Positions 23,889 through 34,893 of a stretch of DNA of 64,000 nt are shown piece after piece. How positions within the stretch are numbered: position 1 is the stretch's first letter; each line of letters opens with the position of its first letter. Origin of the DNA: CBDFHV01 sp965247705. GTDB taxonomy: Bacteria; Pseudomonadota; Alphaproteobacteria; Rhodospirillales; CAMCUA01. A program made the translations under genes and the position numbers. The stretch is from positions 1 to 64,000 of the forward strand of contig CBDFHV010000064.1 in the NCBI GenBank assembly GCA_965247705.1. Reading direction: 5' to 3'. The notes beneath the pieces were generated by a model. It saw only the letters and a program-made list of their open reading frames with translations, made no database searches and was not told the origin of the DNA.

Positions 23889-25094
23889 TCAAGGGGTGCT
23901 GAGGCGGGCCACCGGCTGCTCGCGGATCGGCAGGTGCACCACCGTCGCCGCCAGGCCGAGTACGATGCAGCCGATCCACACAATATCGTATGTGCCGGTG
24001 GTGTCGTACAGCCAACCGCCAAGCCAGATACCCAGGAAGCTGCCGGCCTGGTGGCTGAAGAACACGAAACCGAACAGGGTGGACATGTAACGCACCCCGA
24101 ACATCAGGCCGACCAGACCGCTGGTCAGGGGAACCGTTCCCAGCCACAGGAGGCCGATGGCGGCGGAGAACAGATAGACCGTCATTTCCGTCTTCGGGGC
24201 GACCAAGAGGACGGCCACGGCCACGGCCCTCAGGAAGTAGAGCAGGCTGAGCAGCTTCTTCTTGCTGTAGTGGTCTCCCAACTTGCCGCAAGCGAAGCTG
24301 CCGATGATGTTGAAACCGCCGATCAGGGCCAGACATGTGGCCGCCACACCGCCGCCCATGCCCAGGTCCGCCACATAAGCGGGCAGATGCACGGCGATAA
24401 ATGCGACCTGGAACCCGCAGACGAAAAATCCCAGGGTCAGGTATACGTAGCCCGAATGGCCGGCCGCTTCCCGCAGGGCCTGGGCGATGGTCTGCTGGGC
24501 CGCCGTGGTGCCGTCGTCCGCCGACGCCCGTCCCGCCATGATGACCGCGAGCGGCGCCATGATCAGGGCTATCACGGCAAGGCTGATCAGGGCGCCGGAC
24601 CAGCCCTGGGTACCGATGAATGCCTGGGAGATGGGTGGCAACACCAACTGGCCGAAAGAGCCGCCGGCGGTGACCATGCCCAGGGCCATGCTGCGCCGTT
24701 CCGCGGTGACTTTGCGGGCCACGGCGCCCAGGACCACGCCAAATCCCGTGCAGGCCATGCCCATGCCGACCAGCAGACCGGCGCCCAAGTGCAAATCCGC
24801 CGCTCCCTCGGCCCCCGCCATGACGACCAGGCCGGCGCCATAGATGGCGGCCCCGGCGGCCAGGACCCGCCCGGCGCCGAAGCGGTCGGCGATCATGCCG
24901 GTGAGGGGCTGGAAGGCGCCCCACAGGAGGTTCTGCACCGCCAGGGCGAGGGCGAACGCTTCCCTTCCCATCCCCAGGTCGACGGTCATCGGCGGCAGGA
25001 ACAGGCCAAACCCCTGGCGAATGCCGATGGAGAGCGTGGTGATCAGGGCGCCGACGGCGATGACCATGGCGGCGCTGGGAACGAAACGGGTCAT
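23889..25094 (-). CDS. MFS transporter
   Basis: 401 residues, about 12 transmembrane helices. MFS signatures: GMIADRFGAGRVLAAGAAIY (the A-like loop between helices 2 and 3), GSFGQLVLPPISQ and HYSKKKLLSLLYFL. It resembles the oxalate/formate-antiporter-like (OFA or YfcJ) group, with GIRQGFGLFLPPMTVDLG in helix 1, so transport of an organic anion is possible. ATG at 25094 overlaps the upstream gene's stop as ATGA, so it is translated with it. Substrate not determined. Confidence 0.88.
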   Translation of the reverse strand: MTRFVPSAAMVIAVGALITTLSIGIRQGFGLFLPPMTVDLGMGREAFALALAVQNLLWGAFQPLTGMIADRFGAGRVLAAGAAIYGAGLVVMAGAEGAADLHLGAGLLVGMGMACTGFGVVLGAVARKVTAERRSMALGMVTAGGSFGQLVLPPISQAFIGTQGWSGALISLAVIALIMAPLAVIMAGRASADDGTTAAQQTIAQALREAAGHSGYVYLTLGFFVCGFQVAFIAVHLPAYVADLGMGGGVAATCLALIGGFNIIGSFACGKLGDHYSKKKLLSLLYFLRAVAVAVLLVAPKTEMTVYLFSAAIGLLWLGTVPLTSGLVGLMFGVRYMSTLFGFVFFSHQAGSFLGIWLGGWLYDTTGTYDIVWIGCIVLGLAATVVHLPIREQPVARLSTP

Positions 25095-26008
25095 GAAGAC
25101 TCCCAATGGGGATTTTCCGCCGGACGCGGCGTCGCCGGGGCGCCGCGGGTGAGGACCAGGGCATTGCCGGACAGCACCAGAAGGACGCCCACCGCCGCCT
25201 CCGGCGTCCAGACGAAGGATTCATATATGGTGGAAAGCGCCAAGGCGACCACCGGAAACATCACGGCCGCGTAACCCGCCCGGTCGGCGCCGATGCGTCC
25301 CAGCAGCGTCAGGTAGGCGAAAAATCCGATCACCGTGGCGAACAGCACCAGATAGACCATCGACCCCACGTAGAGGAGTGACGGATCGAAGGCGAAGGGC
25401 GCGCCGCGGGCAAGGACCAACAGGCTCAGAAAGACCGATCCGTAAACCATGCCCATGGCATTGCTCGCCACAACCGACATGCCACGACGCTGGTTGCGAC
25501 CCGACAGCAACATGCCCGCCGAGGCGGAAATGGTGCCGGCGATACAGAAAGCGATACCAAGGGAGCCGTCCCGGGAAAGATCGAAGGCCCGGATTTCGGG
25601 CCAGAATATCACCGCGATGCCGACCAGCCCCAGGGCCGCCCCCGCCGCGACCCGAGGCCTGAGGGGCAGGCGCAAAACCATGACGCCGCCCAGAATGTTG
25701 AACGCCACCACCAGGGAGAACAGCACCGCCACCAGGCCGGTGGTCAGATACTGGGTGCCCAGGTAGATCAGGTAGTAGTTGATGCCGAACAAGAACAAGC
25801 CCTGAAGGGCCAGGAACCCGTGCTGGGCAGGCGCGAACCTCAGCGACCGGCCGGAGAGCAAGCACCAGCCCACCATGAGGACCGCGCTGACGGCGAAGCG
25901 GTAGACCAGCGACACCTCCGGCGCCACCACGCCGAGCTGGTAGCGCACGGCAAGCCAGGACGCGCCCCACACCACCACCGTGGTCGCATACAAGGCCAGA
26001 TTGAGCAA
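25091..26008 (-). CDS. DMT-superfamily (EamA) transporter
   Basis: 305 residues with about ten hydrophobic helices and two EamA repeats: LYATTVVVWGASWLAVRYQL with ITYYLIYLGTQYL-like helices, then SLGIAFCIAGTISASAGMLL and a second repeat ending FVWTPEAAVGVLLVLSGNAL. Exports metabolites, amino acids or drugs. Joined to the MFS gene by an ATGA overlap. Substrate unknown. Confidence 0.88.
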   Translation of the reverse strand: MLNLALYATTVVVWGASWLAVRYQLGVVAPEVSLVYRFAVSAVLMVGWCLLSGRSLRFAPAQHGFLALQGLFLFGINYYLIYLGTQYLTTGLVAVLFSLVVAFNILGGVMVLRLPLRPRVAAGAALGLVGIAVIFWPEIRAFDLSRDGSLGIAFCIAGTISASAGMLLSGRNQRRGMSVVASNAMGMVYGSVFLSLLVLARGAPFAFDPSLLYVGSMVYLVLFATVIGFFAYLTLLGRIGADRAGYAAVMFPVVALALSTIYESFVWTPEAAVGVLLVLSGNALVLTRGAPATPRPAENPHWESS

Positions 26009-26106
26009 GGCGGGTCCCCCGGAGCGCGGACGTGGGGCCCGCCCGCGACCTTATAAGGGCTCCGCTTGGCCGGCGGAAGCGGCGGCGATCTCCTGTGAAA
26101 GAGTTA

Positions 26107-26288
26107 TACCGAGGGTCACTGATAAAGACCCATGGAGACGGCGTCCCGGTCGTCACTGCGTCCCAGTGGGCGTCCCGTCTTAGGGCGTCGACAAGCCTCG
26201 ACGATGCAACCGCATCGCCAGCGGCCCGTCTCCTACCCGACGGGACGCAGTGACGATCTCCAGGGGTCTTTGTCAGTGACCCTCATTA
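26107..26288. repeat. Nested inverted-repeat (MITE-like) element
   Basis: Outer arms GAGGGTCACTGATAAAGACC at 26111 and the complementary copy ending 26284 match at 25 of 27 bases. A second perfect pair, CGTCACTGCGTCCC (26150) and GGGACGCAGTGACG (26242), lies inside, and a small CGATGC/GCATCG hairpin at the centre. Flanked by TA at 26107-26108 and 26287-26288. No gene inside. It could be a short TA-target MITE or a strong RNA hairpin. It touches the stop codon of the DUF1127 gene. Confidence 0.55.
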
Positions 26289-26537
26289 GCCGCGCCAGAA
26301 GGGCTTGTCCGCTTCCGCCGCCACGTCGGCGCGGCTCAGGCCCACGTCGGCAATGAGTCGGTCGTTCAGGGCCAGGAGGTTGCGGCGCATGGCCGCCCGC
26401 TCCCGCCACAGGCTCACGACATCGAGGACGTTGCGCAAGCCGAGGGCGACTCGAGCCAACAGATCACGGGCTGAAAATCCATAAACGTGATTCGGGGAAT
26501 CAGTTGATGTCTCGCAGGATTGAATGCTCGTCGTCAC
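26286..26537 (-). CDS. DUF1127 (YjiS-like) small protein
   Basis: 83 residues. The DUF1127 core is LWRERAAMRRNLLALNDRLI then ADVGLSRADVAAEADKPFW. Such small basic proteins are widely linked to stress, phosphate or metabolism control in alphaproteobacteria. The N-terminal 35 residues are a variable leader. Divergent from the LysR gene at 26652, separated by a 114-base region that holds a palindromic LysR-type site. Confidence 0.85.
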   Translation of the reverse strand: MTTSIQSCETSTDSPNHVYGFSARDLLARVALGLRNVLDVVSLWRERAAMRRNLLALNDRLIADVGLSRADVAAEADKPFWRG

Positions 26538-26619
26538 GGCCTTATTCCCTTCCTAGGGTGAATTTCTGCCACTATATTTGTCCTCGAAAGCATCATCTCG
26601 CAAACGATGGTTTCTCATG

Positions 26620-26630
26620 CTAATCATTAG
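26620..26630. promoter_or_regulatory. LysR-type palindrome between DUF1127 and LysR genes
   Basis: CTAATCATTAG, within the wider TTTCT...AGAAA arms (26611-26633), is a T-N11-A style site in the divergent promoter region. A candidate operator for the adjacent LysR regulator. Confidence 0.45.
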
Positions 26631-26651
26631 AAATTCTAAGGATTGGATGCG

Positions 26652-27560
26652 ATGAACCGTCGCTTGCCGCCGCTCAACGCGTTGCGGGCTTTCGAGGCCG
26701 CCGCGCGGCATCTGAGCTTCACCCGCGCCGCCGAGGAACTGCATGTCACCCAGGCGGCGGTCAGTCATCAGGTGAAGGCCCTGGAAGAACGCCTGGGCGC
26801 GCCGCTGTTCGTGCGGCGGAACCGCGGCCTGTTCCTGACCGGGGCGGGAGAGGCCTATTTCCCCGCCATTATGGACGCCCTCGACGCCATGGCGGCGGCG
26901 GCGGAGCGGTTGCTTGCCCGCGACTCGAGCCCGGTCCTTACGTTAAGCGTCCTGCCCTCCTTCGCCGCCCGCTGGCTGTTGCCGCGCCTGGACAGGTTTC
27001 GCCGCGCCCACCCGGAAATCGACATCCGGCTGGATCCCACCTCCCGCAACGTGGACTTCGCCCGCAAGGACGTGGACGTGGGAATCCGCATGGGGTCCGG
27101 GAACTATCCAGGGCTCCATAGCCTGTTTCTGATGGGCGACGACGTGTTTCCCGTGTGCAGCCCGGCCCTGCGGCAAGGCGCGCACCCCTTGCGGCGGCCC
27201 GAAGACCTCGCCCACCACACCCTGCTCCACGACGAAGGCCACGGTGACTGGGAGGTGTGGCTGAAGCTGATCGGCGTCGAAGGGGTCGACTACACCCGCG
27301 GACCCATTTTCACCGATTCCAGCCTGTTGACCGAGGCCGCGGTCCAGGGCCACGGAGTGGCGCTGGGCCGCCGCGCCCTGGTCGGCGACCTTCTGGCGGC
27401 GGGGCGCCTGGTCAAGCCCTTCGACGTCACCCTGCCCCACCGTTACGCCTACTACGCCGTCTGTCCCGAAACCCGGCTGCGGCAGCCAAACGTGACGGCG
27501 TTTCTCCAATGGTTGGACGCGGAGGCCAAGGCAACGGCTGGTAAAAGTCGCACGATATGA
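26652..27560 (+). CDS. GcvA-like LysR transcriptional regulator
   Basis: 302 residues. N-terminal winged HTH: PPLNALRAFEAAARHLSFTR, AAEELHVTQAAVSHQVKALE, ERLGAPLFVRRNRGLFLTGAG. Effector-binding domain follows with the usual DIRLDPTSRNVDFARKDVDV and YYAVCPETRLRQPN ends. The closest group by motif is GcvA (glycine cleavage regulation), but no gcv genes are in the window. ATG at 26652 preferred over TTG at 26643. Confidence 0.88.
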   Translation: MNRRLPPLNALRAFEAAARHLSFTRAAEELHVTQAAVSHQVKALEERLGAPLFVRRNRGLFLTGAGEAYFPAIMDALDAMAAAAERLLARDSSPVLTLSVLPSFAARWLLPRLDRFRRAHPEIDIRLDPTSRNVDFARKDVDVGIRMGSGNYPGLHSLFLMGDDVFPVCSPALRQGAHPLRRPEDLAHHTLLHDEGHGDWEVWLKLIGVEGVDYTRGPIFTDSSLLTEAAVQGHGVALGRRALVGDLLAAGRLVKPFDVTLPHRYAYYAVCPETRLRQPNVTAFLQWLDAEAKATAGKSRTI

Positions 27561-27583
27561 CTATAGTCATGACTATAGTCATA
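27556..27583. promoter_or_regulatory. 28-bp perfect palindromic operator, two ATGACTATAGTCAT units
   Basis: Two overlapping 14-base palindromes (ATGACTATAGTCAT) form a 28-base perfect palindrome immediately after the LysR stop, with a CATAAT -10-like sequence at its right end. This is the classic autoregulation site of a toxin-antitoxin operon, binding the antitoxin dimers of the next gene. Confidence 0.8.
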
Positions 27584-27612
27584 ATACGGTCACGAAGCCC
27601 GAGGAGCGCCCC

Positions 27613-27840
27613 ATGAAAACCATCAAGGCATCGGAGTTCAAGGCCAAGTGCCTGAAACTCATGGATGAAGTGGCCGAGACCCAGGAAGCCCTGGTCATCA
27701 CCAAGCACGGCCGGCCGGTGGCTCAACTCATGCCCTACAAGAAGCCACGCAAATCGATCCTCGGTCTGCACAAAGGCCAAGTAAAGATAATTGGCGACAT
27801 CATGTCGCCGATCGACGTCGAGTGGGAGGCCAACCGCTGA
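27613..27840 (+). CDS. Phd/YefM-family antitoxin
   Basis: 75 residues: MKTIKASEFKAKCLKLMDEV, ALVITKHGRPVAQLMPYK, with the Phd/YefM N-terminal fold, then an extended polar tail that wraps the toxin. Binds the operator just upstream to repress the operon and neutralises the PIN toxin encoded next. Confidence 0.92.
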   Translation: MKTIKASEFKAKCLKLMDEVAETQEALVITKHGRPVAQLMPYKKPRKSILGLHKGQVKIIGDIMSPIDVEWEANR

Positions 27841-28238
27841 TCCTTCTCGACACCCATGCCTTGATGTGGCTGGACACTGAAGACCCGAAGCTTGGCCCAC
27901 GCTCCAGCGCCATGGCTGATTCGGCGCTCATTGAGGACTCGCTTTACGTCTCGGCGATGTCCTTCTGGGAAGTAGCCATGCTCGTGTCCAAGGGCCGAAT
28001 TTCCGTTCCGCCGAATGTTTCGTACTGGCGCCTGGGACTGCTCGGGAGTGGTGTGCGCGAGGTTCCAGTTGACGGTGAGATCGGTGTCGCCGCCACGGGC
28101 CTGCAGGACCTACCGGGCGATCCAGCCGACCGTATCATCTTGGCCACCGCCCTGCTGAACGGGGCAACCCTAATCACCGCCGATCGACAACTTCTGGCAT
28201 GGACGGGTTCGATGAAACGCCATGACGCACGGGTGTAG
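27822..28238 (+). CDS. PIN-domain toxin (VapC family)
   Basis: 138 residues. Acidic residues of the PIN ribonuclease site are visible: D in ILLDTHALMWL, E in SFWEVAMLVSK, D in DPADRIILATALL, and D in TLITADRQLL. A metal-dependent RNase expected to cut tRNA or rRNA. GTG at 27822 overlaps the antitoxin's end by 19 bases; the true start may be a few codons downstream because ILLDTH usually lies near the N-terminus. Partner of the antitoxin upstream. Confidence 0.9.
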   Translation: MGGQPLILLDTHALMWLDTEDPKLGPRSSAMADSALIEDSLYVSAMSFWEVAMLVSKGRISVPPNVSYWRLGLLGSGVREVPVDGEIGVAATGLQDLPGDPADRIILATALLNGATLITADRQLLAWTGSMKRHDARV

Positions 28239-28247
28239 CGGCCCCGC

Positions 28248-30200
<1,953 letters not shown>

Positions 30201-30374
30201 CACCGCCTCCTTCCGGTCCTCTCGCCAATAGTGCGGTCCGTTCAGAGTATGAAGCGCCTTTCGGGCGTGGCGCAAGACAGCGTCTGAAGCACTGGGCAAG
30301 TCTCGTTGTCCTTTGAGACGGAGGGACGAAAGGCCTACTGTGCCCTTCCCATTGCAGACACTTCCCAGGTGCCC

Positions 30375-31259
30375 ATGATCTCCCTGCCCGCGCCAGTGCG
30401 CGGCGCCCTCTGGCTGATGCTGGGCGGCATGATGTTTACCGTCATGAGCGCCATGCTGCGGCTGGTCACCGACGAGCTACCGCCCCTGGAGGTGGTGGCC
30501 ATCCGCAACACCTTCAGCCTGCTGTTCATGGCGCCCTGGCTGTGGCGGGCCGGCCGCCGCGCCCTGATCACCCGCCGACCCGTACTGATGTGTCTGCGAA
30601 GCCTGATCGTGCTCGCGGCCATGGTGAGTTGGGTCATTGCCATCGCCGGCATGCCGCTCGCCGGGGCGGTGGCGCTCAGCTTCACCCAGCCCCTGTTCAC
30701 CACCGTCCTGGTGGCCCTTTTCTTGAGGGAGCGGGTGGGGCCGCGCCGGGTCGCCGCCATCATGGTCGGCTTTTGCGGCATGCTGTTGATTTTGCGTCCG
30801 GGGATTGTCGAAGTCTCGCCGGCGGCCCTGTTCGCCGTTGCCTGCGCGTCGTCCATGGCGGTGGGGAATGTACTCATGAAAGTGCTGACCCGCACCGAAT
30901 CGACCACCACGGTGGTCCTCTACATGTACCTCTTGACGGCGCCCCTATCGCTGATACCGGCCGCCTTCATCTGGGTAACGCCGTCCATCGAAGCGCTGGG
31001 ATGGCTGGCGATCATGGGGCTGGTGGCCTCCCTCGGCCACCTGAGCGCGGTGCGCGCCTACGGTATCGCCGAGGTGACCGCCATCCTTCCCGGAGACTTC
31101 TTCCGCCTCATCGCCGCCGCGGTCATCGGCTTCGTCTTCTTCGCCGAACCGCCGGACCTGTGGACCTGGCTGGGGGCGGCGATCATCTTCGCCGCCGTGA
31201 TCTACACCGCCCACCGGGAAGCCCGCCTGGCCCGCGAGGACCGTCCCGCGGACTCCTGA
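30375..31259 (+). CDS. DMT-superfamily (EamA) transporter
   Basis: 294 residues with about ten membrane segments and two EamA repeats (LMLGGMMFTVMSAMLRLVTD; AVACASSMAVGNVLMKVLTR). Exporter of unknown substrate. The ATG at 30375 is chosen as the first codon of the hydrophobic N-terminus. It lies 175 bases beyond the start of the acetoacetyl-CoA synthetase gene, with which it is divergent. Confidence 0.88.
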   Translation: MISLPAPVRGALWLMLGGMMFTVMSAMLRLVTDELPPLEVVAIRNTFSLLFMAPWLWRAGRRALITRRPVLMCLRSLIVLAAMVSWVIAIAGMPLAGAVALSFTQPLFTTVLVALFLRERVGPRRVAAIMVGFCGMLLILRPGIVEVSPAALFAVACASSMAVGNVLMKVLTRTESTTTVVLYMYLLTAPLSLIPAAFIWVTPSIEALGWLAIMGLVASLGHLSAVRAYGIAEVTAILPGDFFRLIAAAVIGFVFFAEPPDLWTWLGAAIIFAAVIYTAHREARLAREDRPADS

Positions 31260-31348
31260 CGCCCGAGTCCCGACGATCATATTGTCGCCCCCACGCGCTC
31301 CACCATCTGGGATAGAGTGAGCGCGGTTCACCGACCGAGGAGGACGCC

Positions 31349-32254
31349 ATGCTGGCCCACCACGGGCGCTGCGACTACAGCGCCATCGTCGATCGGCCGA
31401 CCTACGAATGGCCGGGCGGCAAGCGCCTCGCCGTCTACGTCGCCGTCAACGTGGAGCACTTTCCGTTCGGCGAAGGGGAGGGGGGACAGCTGATTCCGGG
31501 CGAGCCGCCGCCCAACGTGCGCGCCTGGGCGTGGAAGGACTACGGCAACCGGGTCGGGGTGTGGAACATCCTCGAACTGCTGGACGAGCTGGACCTGCCG
31601 GCGGCGGTGAACCTGAACTCGGAAGTCTATGATTACGGTCCCCGGGTGGTGGAACCTTTCCGCCAGCGCGGCGACGAGATCGTCGCCCACGGGCGGACCA
31701 ACGGCGAACGCCAGGTCCGGTTCCGGGAATCCGACGAGGCGGCCCTGATCCGGGAAGCCACCGAGGCCTTCATCCGCCACGAAGGCGCCCAGCCCAAGGG
31801 CTGGCTGGGCCCCTATTTCTCACAGAGCAGGGTGACGCCCGACCTGCTGCGGGAAGCGGGTTACGTCTATGGGCTCGATTGGCACAACGATGATCAGCCG
31901 TTTTGGCTGGGGACCCGGGCCGGGCCCCTGCTCAATATTCCCTATCCGCACGACGTCAACGATGCCGCGATCCTCCAGCACCGCATGGGTTCGCCCGAAG
32001 CCTTTGCCGATCAGCTGGTGGATGAGTTCGACGAGATGCTGCGGATCTCGGAGACGAGACCGCTGGTCTGTCCTGTCGCGCTGCATACCTTCCTGGTCGG
32101 GCGCCCCTTTCGGCTGCGCCACCTGCGTCGCGCTTTCCAGCACATCGTCGCCAACGCCGACAAGATCTGGCTCACCCGCCCCGGCGACATCGCCGCCCAC
32201 GTTATGTCACTTCCCAACGAAACCGTGCCCGGAAGCGACCCGGATCCGCTCTAG
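31349..32254 (+). CDS. Polysaccharide deacetylase / allantoinase-like (PuuE type)
   Basis: 301 residues of the NodB-homology fold: LAVYVAVNVEHFPFGEGEGG, RVGVWNILELLDELDLPAAV, NLNSEVYDYGPRVVEPFRQR, GDEIVAHGRTNGE, GWLGPYFSQSRVTPDLLREA, YPHDVNDAAILQ. This pattern belongs to the PuuE/urate-related group rather than to chitin deacetylases. May hydrolyse an amide such as allantoin or a sugar derivative. No purine-degradation genes adjoin, so the substrate is open. Confidence 0.82.
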   Translation: MLAHHGRCDYSAIVDRPTYEWPGGKRLAVYVAVNVEHFPFGEGEGGQLIPGEPPPNVRAWAWKDYGNRVGVWNILELLDELDLPAAVNLNSEVYDYGPRVVEPFRQRGDEIVAHGRTNGERQVRFRESDEAALIREATEAFIRHEGAQPKGWLGPYFSQSRVTPDLLREAGYVYGLDWHNDDQPFWLGTRAGPLLNIPYPHDVNDAAILQHRMGSPEAFADQLVDEFDEMLRISETRPLVCPVALHTFLVGRPFRLRHLRRAFQHIVANADKIWLTRPGDIAAHVMSLPNETVPGSDPDPL

Positions 32255-32739
32255 CGCACCATGTGAAGGCTCATTGTCGCCACGCCGGCGGCAAGGTTGA
32301 GCCCGCTCAGCCCTTCCAGGGAAACCGGCTGCAGTGTGATCGAGTCCTTGCCGCCCCCGATGAGCACATTGGCGCCGACACCGACACCAACCGAAGCACC
32401 GGCGCGCGCACCCGCGTAGTCGCCGATCAGCGCGCCCGGGGATATGTTCCGTGCCGGCGCGACGACGCTCCACAGCATGACCGCGCTTTTCTTGAAGTTG
32501 AGGTCGATGCCATAGGTGTTGATCTTGCCCCTGTATCGGATCCTGTCGCCGTCCACCGGGGAATAGATGCAAGACAGATCGGTTGTCGAACCGATGATGA
32601 AGTTGGTGCCGCCGACCGTGTCGCAGCGGAGAAGGCCAACCTTGACGCCGCTTTGCGCATTGGCTTCCCAGTACCCCGAAACAGTCGACACGAGCCCGAC
32701 AAGGGCAACGGCGAGAATAGGCATGATGAAGCGGTTCAT
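32251..32739 (-). CDS. DUF992 secreted protein
   Basis: 162 residues. Signal peptide MNRFIMPILAVALVGLVSTV... cut near QSG. DUF992 pattern: VGLLRCDTVGGTNFIIGSTT, DLSCIYSPVDGDRIRYRGK, AGARAGASVGVGVGANVLIG, ITLQPVSLEGLSGLNLAAGV. A periplasmic or outer-membrane glycine-rich protein of unknown role, common in alphaproteobacteria. Tail-to-tail with the polysaccharide deacetylase gene. Confidence 0.9.
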   Translation of the reverse strand: MNRFIMPILAVALVGLVSTVSGYWEANAQSGVKVGLLRCDTVGGTNFIIGSTTDLSCIYSPVDGDRIRYRGKINTYGIDLNFKKSAVMLWSVVAPARNISPGALIGDYAGARAGASVGVGVGANVLIGGGKDSITLQPVSLEGLSGLNLAAGVATMSLHMVR

Positions 32740-32878
32740 ATCCGGCTCCGTTCGTGGATGATGGGGTGACGAATTGCTGGGCAGGATTGCCCTCCGTGGG
32801 GCGAAAGTAAATGGGCAAGAGCGGTCGTCGGGGCGATAGCGCCGGCGCTCGCCGCCAGCGCGTTCGGGGCGCCATGGG

Positions 32879-33250
32879 TCACCCCGCCGGCTCCCACAGT
32901 TCGATCTTGTTGCCCTCCGGATCGATGAACCAACCGAAGCGCCCCTCGTCGTGCTGTTCGATGCCGCCGACCCGTTCCGCGCCGCCGTCGGCGGCCTGGG
33001 CGAGCACCGCTTCCAGATCGTCGACGATGAAGTTGATCATGAACGGCTTCACCGACGGGGCGAAGTACGTGGTCGAGGCGTCGAACGGTCCCCAGACGCA
33101 GCGGGCGTTCCTTGGCAGGCCGTTGACCTCGAAGGTGACGCCGCCGAAGTCATGAATCGGGAAACCGAGATGCTTCCCATACCAGGCGGCGAGGGACTCC
33201 CGGTTCGCGCATTTGAAGAATACTCCGCCGACACCCAAGACTTTGCCCAT
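32879..33250 (-). CDS. VOC-family (glyoxalase-like) protein
   Basis: 123 residues: MGKVLGVGGVFFKCANRESL, AAWYGKHLGFPIHDFGGVTF, INFIVDDLEAVLAQAADGGA, WFIDPEGNKIELWEPAG. Metal-dependent VOC fold; the C-terminal ELWEP holds the usual Glu ligand. Start chosen as MGKV; a longer reading adds MGGAI. Reaction not assigned (glyoxalase/bleomycin-resistance group). Followed in the same direction by the MFS gene upstream. Confidence 0.85.
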   Translation of the reverse strand: MGKVLGVGGVFFKCANRESLAAWYGKHLGFPIHDFGGVTFEVNGLPRNARCVWGPFDASTTYFAPSVKPFMINFIVDDLEAVLAQAADGGAERVGGIEQHDEGRFGWFIDPEGNKIELWEPAG

Positions 33251-33277
33251 TATCGCTCCTCCCATTGGCTAACCCGT

Positions 33278-34630
33278 TTATTCGAAAGTTTTCTCGACCT
33301 CGGCGACCGGCCGGCGGCGGAACTCCGGCCAGATGATGGCGACCGCGGCCAGGGCCAGAAGTCCTTCGCAGGCGATCACCGTGACGGCCGCCCGCGCCCC
33401 GATGACGTCGGCCAGCAGGCCGACCTGCAGAAAGCCGAACGGGCCGACGCCGACGCACATGGCGAGCAGCCCCAGGGCGCGCGACCGGAAGGCGGGCGTG
33501 GAATTGAGAAAGATCAGCGGCGACTGGCAGGCGGCGAAACCGGCCATCCCGCAGCCGACGCCGAACAGGATGGCGAAAGAAACCACGAACCACGGCGACG
33601 CCGGGAACAGAAGAATGGCGACGAAAAGAACCAACGTACCGAAGAAGTAGACTCGCGGCAGCCGCGACGGCGGCCACGCCGCGATGGCGAGCCCGGTCAG
33701 GAACGCCCCCAGCCCCTGGGCCGACATCAACAACCCAATCGATCCGGCGCTCAGTCCGAGGAATTCCCGCCCGATCACGGGAACCATGACGGAATAGGGC
33801 CAGCCCCAGAAATTCATGATCAGCGTAATCGCCAGGGTCCCGACGAGGAGCCGCTGGCCGCGCACGTAGCGAACCGCCTCCGCGATATCGGCGAAAAATC
33901 CTCTTCCGCGTACGGCCGCCGCCACGGGCTCCCGGGGCAGTCCCCAGGCGATCACGACGCCAATCACGCTGAGCGCGGCGCCGAAGAAGTAGGCGCCCTC
34001 CAGGCCGATGGACTGCAGAAGATAACCGCCGGCAATCGGCCCCAGGGCCATGGTCGCGAAATTTGTCGCCATATCCAGCGCCAACCCGGCCGTGACACGC
34101 TGGGGGCCGGAGTAATCCGCGGCGAGAGTGCGACGAACCGGGTACTCACCGGCATCGATGATCCCGGCCACGAACATGCCGCCGAGGACCGTCCACAGGC
34201 CGATAAGGTCGAACACGACCAGTACCCCAAGGCCGACTCGCAACACGGCGGCGATCGCCAGACCGGCTGCCAGCAGCCTCCGGCGGCTGATCACGGCGGC
34301 GGCGGCGGCGATGACGCCGCTGAACAGCATTAGCGGTAAAAAGCGAGCGAACACCACCAGCGAGACGTCGAAGGCCGATCCGGTAAGCGTCAGGACGAAC
34401 ACGCTGACGGCGAGAAACTCGAGCCAGCGGGTGCTGGAGACGCAAGCGCCGGTGACCCAGACGCCGCGATAGCCGGGCTCCGTGAGCACGTCGAAGGGCC
34501 GCGCCGGCGTCGCGCCGGTCGAGCCTCGTGACCGGTCGTCATCGTGGTTCGAAGGGCTGCTCAAAGCGGCCTCACCAAGCGGCCAAGGGATCGAGGATGG
34601 CCCGTCGGGGTGGGTCACGCAAGCGGCCAC
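33278..34630 (-). CDS. MFS transporter (EntS-like)
   Basis: 450 residues as read, about 12 membrane segments. LFSGVIAAAAAVISRRRLLA, AGLALDMATNFATMALGPIA, FWGWPYSVMVPVIGREFLGL and FGVGCGMAGFAACQSPLIFL match the EntS/MFS_3 efflux type. The first 45 residues (with SRGSTGATPARPFDVL) are not membrane and the start may lie downstream. Reported substrates in this type include siderophores and drugs; here unknown. Confidence 0.82.
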   Translation of the reverse strand: MAACVTHPDGPSSIPWPLGEAALSSPSNHDDDRSRGSTGATPARPFDVLTEPGYRGVWVTGACVSSTRWLEFLAVSVFVLTLTGSAFDVSLVVFARFLPLMLFSGVIAAAAAVISRRRLLAAGLAIAAVLRVGLGVLVVFDLIGLWTVLGGMFVAGIIDAGEYPVRRTLAADYSGPQRVTAGLALDMATNFATMALGPIAGGYLLQSIGLEGAYFFGAALSVIGVVIAWGLPREPVAAAVRGRGFFADIAEAVRYVRGQRLLVGTLAITLIMNFWGWPYSVMVPVIGREFLGLSAGSIGLLMSAQGLGAFLTGLAIAAWPPSRLPRVYFFGTLVLFVAILLFPASPWFVVSFAILFGVGCGMAGFAACQSPLIFLNSTPAFRSRALGLLAMCVGVGPFGFLQVGLLADVIGARAAVTVIACEGLLALAAVAIIWPEFRRRPVAEVEKTFE

Positions 34631-34893
34631 AGCCGGCGGCCATGGGCCCCAGGCGTTCGCAGCCGGCGCTGACCGACGGCGACGCGGTCATGGGCGGGCG
34701 ACACCGGATTCACGGTGGTGGCGGGTTTGACATGCCTCGTTCGCCCCCAATACTGTCGAACCAAGCGTGCCGGAATGGCTGCGGGCCTTGAGCCATCCAT
34801 CGATGCCCAACCGGGGCCCCGGTCAGGAACCCAATGAGGTGGGGCAGAAACTCAATCGCGGTCAAAGACGGCAACAGGATCTAGCGATACTCC

